DNA of 9,942 nucleotides from an uncultured Clostridia bacterium (GTDB lineage Bacteria > Bacillota > Clostridia > TANB77 > CAG-508): positions 1-9,942 of the forward strand of contig CAKPDZ010000050.1 in NCBI GenBank assembly GCA_934149155.1, given 5' to 3'. Both the position numbers and the translations under genes were made by a program. Shown here piece after piece: positions 7,443-9,942 of the stretch (the stretch's first letter is position 1; every line of letters starts with the position of its first letter). Below the pieces are notes generated by a model that saw nothing but the letters and a program-made list of their open reading frames with translations, did not search any database and was not told where the DNA came from.

Positions 7443-7532
7443 ATTTACAGTTAAATTATATAAATTTTAGAAAATTAATAATATATTGTTTTTTAAATAC
7501 CGCGTAAGCGACCAAATGAGCAAACTGTAAAT
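7443..7532 (-). promoter_or_regulatory. Possible structured 5' leader of mntP closed by an inverted repeat
   Basis: The predicted mntP transcript begins with AUUUACAGUU (7523-7532) and contains its exact complement AACUGUAAAU about 70 nt later (7443-7452). The two arms could pair as a closing stem. Between them is a comparatively GC-rich patch, UUUGCUCAUUUGGUCGCU and on to about 7500, that can form a small CGC-UUAC-GCG hairpin, then a very AU-rich stretch. The Shine-Dalgarno AAGGTGG lies some 35 nt after the right arm. This is the position of a riboswitch or attenuator. I do not see the conserved core of the yybP-ykoY manganese riboswitch, so no class is assigned. Confidence 0.35.
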
Positions 7533-7536
7533 TGTA

Positions 7537-7565
7537 ACTATCTATACTATTTTATATAATGTCAA
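7537..7565 (-). promoter_or_regulatory. Promoter of mntP
   Basis: On the minus strand there is a perfect -35 TTGACA (7560-7565), a 17-bp spacer, and a weaker -10 GATAGT (7537-7542, 4 of 6 consensus bases). Predicted transcription starts near 7530, giving a leader of about 130 nt before the mntP ATG. The weak -10 paired with a perfect -35 would suit a regulated promoter. Confidence 0.6.
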
Positions 7566-7578
7566 TAAACTTTATGAC

Positions 7579-7968
7579 TTATTTTACTCCATTATCCACA
7601 ATCTTCCATCTCCCATTTTCATCTTTTTTTAGAATCCAATATAATTTTTCATAATTAAAATCAGAATTATCTCCCGCCGGCGGAGTTTTATAAGTTGTAT
7701 AATCCACGCATAAATAAAGATTGTCATCATCTTCTTGTTCTTTTTCATCATACCATATTCTATTTAGTTTTGCTGGAATTCCTATAAAATATTTTTTCAC
7801 TACTTTAATAGCATCTTCAATTTCTTCTTTACTAAACTTTTCAGATTCTCCTATATCTATTTCAACATTTAAAATATTTCCAGGATATCCAAAAAATTGG
7901 CAAGCCCCAAATGCTATAATTATTATTCCTATAACAACTATCAATGTTACTATAATTTTCTTTTTCAT
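7579..7968 (-). CDS. Small membrane-anchored protein of unknown function
   Basis: This is a 129-aa protein with an N-terminal signal or anchor: MKKK followed by about 17 hydrophobic residues (5-21), ending in F-G-A-C with Cys23. That is a weak lipobox, so it could be a lipoprotein or a single-pass membrane protein. The exported part is acidic. It has KFSKEEIEDAIKVVKKYF (44-61), an IWYDE strand (71-75) and a C-terminal YWILKKDENGRWKIVDNG (110-127). This layout is seen in small secreted clostridial proteins of unknown function with an NTF2/cystatin-like feel (impression only). The ATG at 7968 is preferred over 7974 because AGGAGA (7975-7980) touches the upstream ATG but sits 6 bases from the second. 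It starts 12 bases after the sirtuin stop, so it is probably its operon partner; nothing ties the functions together. A GC-rich palindrome lies inside the gene (7674-7683). Confidence 0.75.
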   Translation of the reverse strand: MKKKIIVTLIVVIGIIIIAFGACQFFGYPGNILNVEIDIGESEKFSKEEIEDAIKVVKKYFIGIPAKLNRIWYDEKEQEDDDNLYLCVDYTTYKTPPAGDNSDFNYEKLYWILKKDENGRWKIVDNGVK

Positions 7969-7980
7969 AAACATTCTCCT

Positions 7981-8697
7981 TTATATATTTTCAAATACTT
8001 TTCCTAATGAATCATTTATAACTAAATTAGCTCTACTATCATATTTTGTAGCATCTCTATTTATTAATATCAGTTTATTACCTTTATAAAAGTTTATTAA
8101 TCCACTTGCCGGATAAACTGTTAATGATGTTCCTGCCACTATCATTACATCAGCATTCCTAATAACCTTTATTGATTCATTTAATATATTATCATTTAAT
8201 GCTTCCTCATATAAGACAACATCTGGTTTTATTATTCCTCCACACTCACATCTTGGGATATTCTCTTGTTCAAATACAAATTTAGCATCATAAAATTTAT
8301 GGCATTTCATACAATAATTTCTTAAAACACTTCCATGTAGTTCTAATACATTTCTAGCTCCAGCCTTTTGATGTAATCCATCTATATTTTGTGTTATAAT
8401 AGCCTTCAATTTTCCTTGTTTTTCTAATTCAGCAAGTTTTATATGTGTAATATTAGGTTCATATTTTAATGAATTCATTTTTTCTCTATAAAATTTATAA
8501 AATTCTTCTGTATTGTTCATAAAAAATGAATGACTTAGTATTTCTTCTGGTGGATATTTATATTTTTGATTATATAATCCATCTTTGCTCCTAAAGTCAG
8601 GAATTCCACTTTCTGTTGACACCCCTGCTCCTCCAAAGAATACTATATTCTTACTATTTTTTATTATTTTATTAAACTCACTTATTTTGTCTTCCAT
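7981..8697 (-). CDS. cobB: NAD-dependent protein deacylase, Sir2 family
   Basis: Sirtuins remove acyl groups from lysines using NAD+, giving nicotinamide and O-acyl-ADP-ribose; in bacteria they control enzymes such as acetyl-CoA synthetase. All signature elements are present in 238 aa. The NAD-binding GGAGVSTESGIPDFRS spans residues 22-37 and TQNIDGLHQKAG spans 102-113. The catalytic histidine is H121 in ELHGS. The zinc cysteines are C129, C132, C150 and C152. GTSLTVYPASGL (189-200) and LINRDA (211-216) complete the Rossmann fold. KPDVVLYEEAL (158-168) fits the bacterial/archaeal deacetylase type. The ATG at 8697 has GAAGGAA 4-5 bases upstream. The gene follows the fda terminator closely and I see no good promoter of its own, so it may depend on readthrough. 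The next gene starts 12 bases after its stop, implying co-transcription. Confidence 0.93.
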   Translation of the reverse strand: MEDKISEFNKIIKNSKNIVFFGGAGVSTESGIPDFRSKDGLYNQKYKYPPEEILSHSFFMNNTEEFYKFYREKMNSLKYEPNITHIKLAELEKQGKLKAIITQNIDGLHQKAGARNVLELHGSVLRNYCMKCHKFYDAKFVFEQENIPRCECGGIIKPDVVLYEEALNDNILNESIKVIRNADVMIVAGTSLTVYPASGLINFYKGNKLILINRDATKYDSRANLVINDSLGKVFENI

Positions 8698-8725
8698 TGA
8701 TATTCCTTCTTTATATATATTTCAC

Positions 8726-8757
8726 AAAAGCAGACAATTCTAAAATTATCTGCTTTT
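8726..8757 (-). terminator. Terminator downstream of fda
   Basis: On the minus strand AAAAGCAGA-U-AAUU / AAUU-G-UCUGCUUUU forms a stem of 14 pairs including one G-U wobble, with a 4-base loop. It begins 5 bases after the aldolase stop. The U-run is only the four U at the end of the stem, so termination may be partial, leaving some readthrough into the sirtuin gene. Confidence 0.75.
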
Positions 8758-8762
8758 CTTTA

Positions 8763-9650
8763 TTATGATATAGATGCATTATAGATTTTAACTATGACAT
8801 CGTTTAATTTTGCATCAAATTCTTCTTGAGTTTGATGTGCATTTAAGTCTTGTAATAATGCTCTTGAAAAACTTGCTATCATTCTATTATTTTTAGCTAA
8901 TAATTCAACAGCTTTATCTATATCATATCCACCTGATAAAGCTACAATTCTTACAACACATTCATAATCATATAAATCTAAATAATGATTTTCAACTGTT
9001 GGAATTGTGAACTTGAACATTATTTTATCTTCTTTATTCCAGTTGTCTAATTGTTTTTTGATTTCGTCTTTTAAGATTTCTTCGCATTTTTCTTTTTCTG
9101 GTGCATTTATATCAACTTCTGGTTCGATAATTGGCACTAAACCTGCATCACATATTGTTTTTGCGAATTCAAATTGTTGTGCTACAATTGCTTTTATTCC
9201 TTCAACATTTGGTTCATATACTACTGATCTCATTTTTGTTCCGAATACATGCTTTTCGTTTGCTTCTTTTAATTCTGTTTCTAATTCTGGAATTGGTTTC
9301 ATTAGTTTTACACCATCTTTTTCATCTTGAAGACCTTTATCAACTTTTAAGAATGATACTATGTGTTTTTGATTCCATAAATAGTCTGCTGTAAATTCAT
9401 CTTTTACTTTTGATAACATTGTTTTTTCAAATAAGATTGCTCCTAATATGTGTTCATTTGTAAATGATTTGCTTGTAAATACTCTTTTTCTCATTTCATG
9501 TATTAAGTTAAACATCTCTTCTTCTGTGCTATATTCACTTTCTGGAATTCCATATGCTTTTAATGTTTTACTACTACTTCCTCCACTTTGGTCTAATGCA
9601 GCTATAAAGCCTTGTCCATTTTTTATAATTTCATACATTTCGTTATTCAT
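8763..9650 (-). CDS. fda: Class I fructose-bisphosphate aldolase (Fda type)
   Basis: This cytoplasmic glycolytic enzyme reversibly cleaves fructose 1,6-bisphosphate to dihydroxyacetone phosphate and glyceraldehyde 3-phosphate through a Schiff base. At 295 aa it matches the Staphylococcus-type class I aldolase (about 296 aa). The N-terminal FIAALDQSGGSS block (residues 15-26) is typical. MFKFTIPT places the probable Schiff-base lysine at K213, and PIIEPEVD places the probable acid/base glutamate at E176; these agree, within one position, with 212 and 175 that I recall for the staphylococcal enzyme. I chose the ATG at 9650 because AAAGGTGG lies 7 bases upstream. An in-frame ATG at 9680 would lie essentially at the predicted transcription start, so it is unlikely. 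The gene is monocistronic-looking, with its own promoter and a terminator right after the stop. Codon use (GGT, GTT, GCA) suits a highly expressed gene. Confidence 0.95.
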   Translation of the reverse strand: MNNEMYEIIKNGQGFIAALDQSGGSSSKTLKAYGIPESEYSTEEEMFNLIHEMRKRVFTSKSFTNEHILGAILFEKTMLSKVKDEFTADYLWNQKHIVSFLKVDKGLQDEKDGVKLMKPIPELETELKEANEKHVFGTKMRSVVYEPNVEGIKAIVAQQFEFAKTICDAGLVPIIEPEVDINAPEKEKCEEILKDEIKKQLDNWNKEDKIMFKFTIPTVENHYLDLYDYECVVRIVALSGGYDIDKAVELLAKNNRMIASFSRALLQDLNAHQTQEEFDAKLNDVIVKIYNASIS

Positions 9651-9684
9651 TTTGTAACCACCTTTCAATTTATAATTCATCTAC

Positions 9685-9713
9685 ATTATAATTATTTTCA
9701 TTTTAGAAGTCAA
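9685..9713 (-). promoter_or_regulatory. Sigma-A-type promoter of the aldolase gene
   Basis: On the minus strand there is a -35 TTGACT (9708-9713), a 17-bp spacer and a perfect -10 TATAAT (9685-9690). The expected transcription start is near 9678, about 28 bases before the aldolase ATG at 9650. The promoter lies between the SEDS stop and the aldolase, so the aldolase is probably transcribed independently. Confidence 0.8.
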
Positions 9714-9722
9714 TAAAATTTT

Positions 9723-9942
9723 CTAACATTCTTCAAAGAAGTAATCTTCAATTCTTGCTAATATCTTTGATTTTTCTGGCTCTTTAAAATTAATATTTTT
9801 TCTTCTATAAACTGATAGCATTAATGATACACATATTATATTCATAAGCAATTCAACTTCTCCAGAACTAAAAAATGGCATTTTAAATTCTGCAACCCCT
9901 ATAATTCCAAAGTTCATTGCAATATTGCATATTGTTTGTATT
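9723..9942 (-). CDS. SEDS-family (FtsW/RodA/SpoVE-like) membrane protein, C-terminal fragment
   Basis: The frame stays open to the window edge, so this is the 3' end of a larger gene; an internal ATG at 9917 is not a convincing start. The visible 72 or so residues align without gaps, from memory, to the C-terminus of SEDS glycosyltransferases such as B. subtilis SpoVE/FtsW. The matches are a QxIxNIA helix, a G-I-I turn, the MPFFSSG loop (family LPFxSYGG), then a final membrane helix ending LSVYRRKN (family LL-N-V-x-R). SEDS proteins polymerise lipid II into peptidoglycan in the membrane. This copy is divergent: the family G-G-S-S after PF-x-S-Y is G-E-V-E here, and the V-T-G turn is V-A-E. 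It ends in a short charged tail of about 27 residues with a TAG stop. It could be a specialised or degenerate paralogue. The family call rests on the C-terminus alone. Confidence 0.65.
   Translation of the reverse strand, partial: IQTICNIAMNFGIIGVAEFKMPFFSSGEVELLMNIICVSLMLSVYRRKNINFKEPEKSKILARIEDYFFEEC

Noticed and set aside
7399..7578. yybP-ykoY manganese riboswitch upstream of mntP
   Set aside because: The position fits, but the conserved core sequences of that aptamer are not recognisable, so only an unassigned leader is reported.
7561..7578. GTCATAAAG/TTTATTGAC hairpin after the small membrane protein as a terminator
   Set aside because: The stem is weak and bulged, has a minimal loop and no U-run, and overlaps the -35 box of the mntP promoter.
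7969..7974. Upstream in-frame ATG for the small membrane protein after the sirtuin
   Set aside because: The AGGAGA abuts it with no spacing; the ATG at 7968 has normal spacing.
8702..8741. Separate promoter for the sirtuin gene (TTGTCT, 16-bp spacer, TATAAA)
   Set aside because: The start site would fall about 6 bases before the ATG and would remove the Shine-Dalgarno.
9651..9680. Upstream in-frame ATG for the aldolase adding 10 residues
   Set aside because: It lies essentially at the predicted transcription start of a consensus promoter, while the ATG at 9650 has a well-placed AAAGGTGG and gives the family length.
1..9942. Insertion sequence, prophage integrase, CRISPR array or tRNA attachment site
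   Set aside because: No transposase or integrase protein, no regularly spaced repeats and no tRNA-like cloverleaf were found on either strand.

Overview
The window comes from a very AT-rich, low-GC Gram-positive bacterium, most likely a clostridial member of the Bacillota. By eye roughly a quarter of the bases are G or C. Shine-Dalgarno sites are strong (AGGAGG-like), promoters are TTGACA/TATAAT-like, stops are TAA or TAG, and Trp is encoded by TGG under the ordinary bacterial code. Every gene I can support lies on the minus strand, so transcription runs from high to low coordinates. I see no tRNA, rRNA, CRISPR array, transposase or integrase.

The right half (9942 to about 6830) is housekeeping. 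It starts with the C-terminus of a divergent SEDS-family membrane protein (FtsW/RodA/SpoVE type), cut by the window edge. Next come a class I fructose-bisphosphate aldolase with its own consensus promoter and terminator, and a Sir2-type NAD-dependent deacylase followed 12 bases later by a small membrane-anchored protein of unknown function. Last is the manganese exporter MntP. It has its own promoter and a leader of about 130 nt bracketed by a perfect 10-bp inverted repeat that does not look like the usual yybP-ykoY manganese riboswitch.

A stand-alone 152-aa gene (6251-6709) has a consensus promoter, a palindromic operator candidate over its start site and a terminator. Its codon usage is richer in G+C than its neighbours, and I cannot assign it a function.

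The left part (about 6200 to 1) is an accessory, probably defence-related module. It holds a possible 25-aa membrane micropeptide ORF, then a single-chain GmrSD-like protein (DUF262 ParB-like NTPase plus DUF1524 HNH nuclease), then a larger 831-aa DUF262 protein with no visible nuclease motif, and a terminator. A separately promoted 527-aa CbxX/CfxQ (SpoVK-like) AAA+ ATPase follows; its N-terminal half looks like a degenerate AAA module without a P-loop. The likely reading is a nuclease subunit paired with a nuclease-less paralogue, in the manner of type IV (modification-dependent) restriction, possibly with an AAA+ remodeller alongside. That three-gene partnership is inferred from adjacency only. 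The junction between the two DUF262 genes has an unusual 77-bp overlap that may hide an A-tract frameshift.
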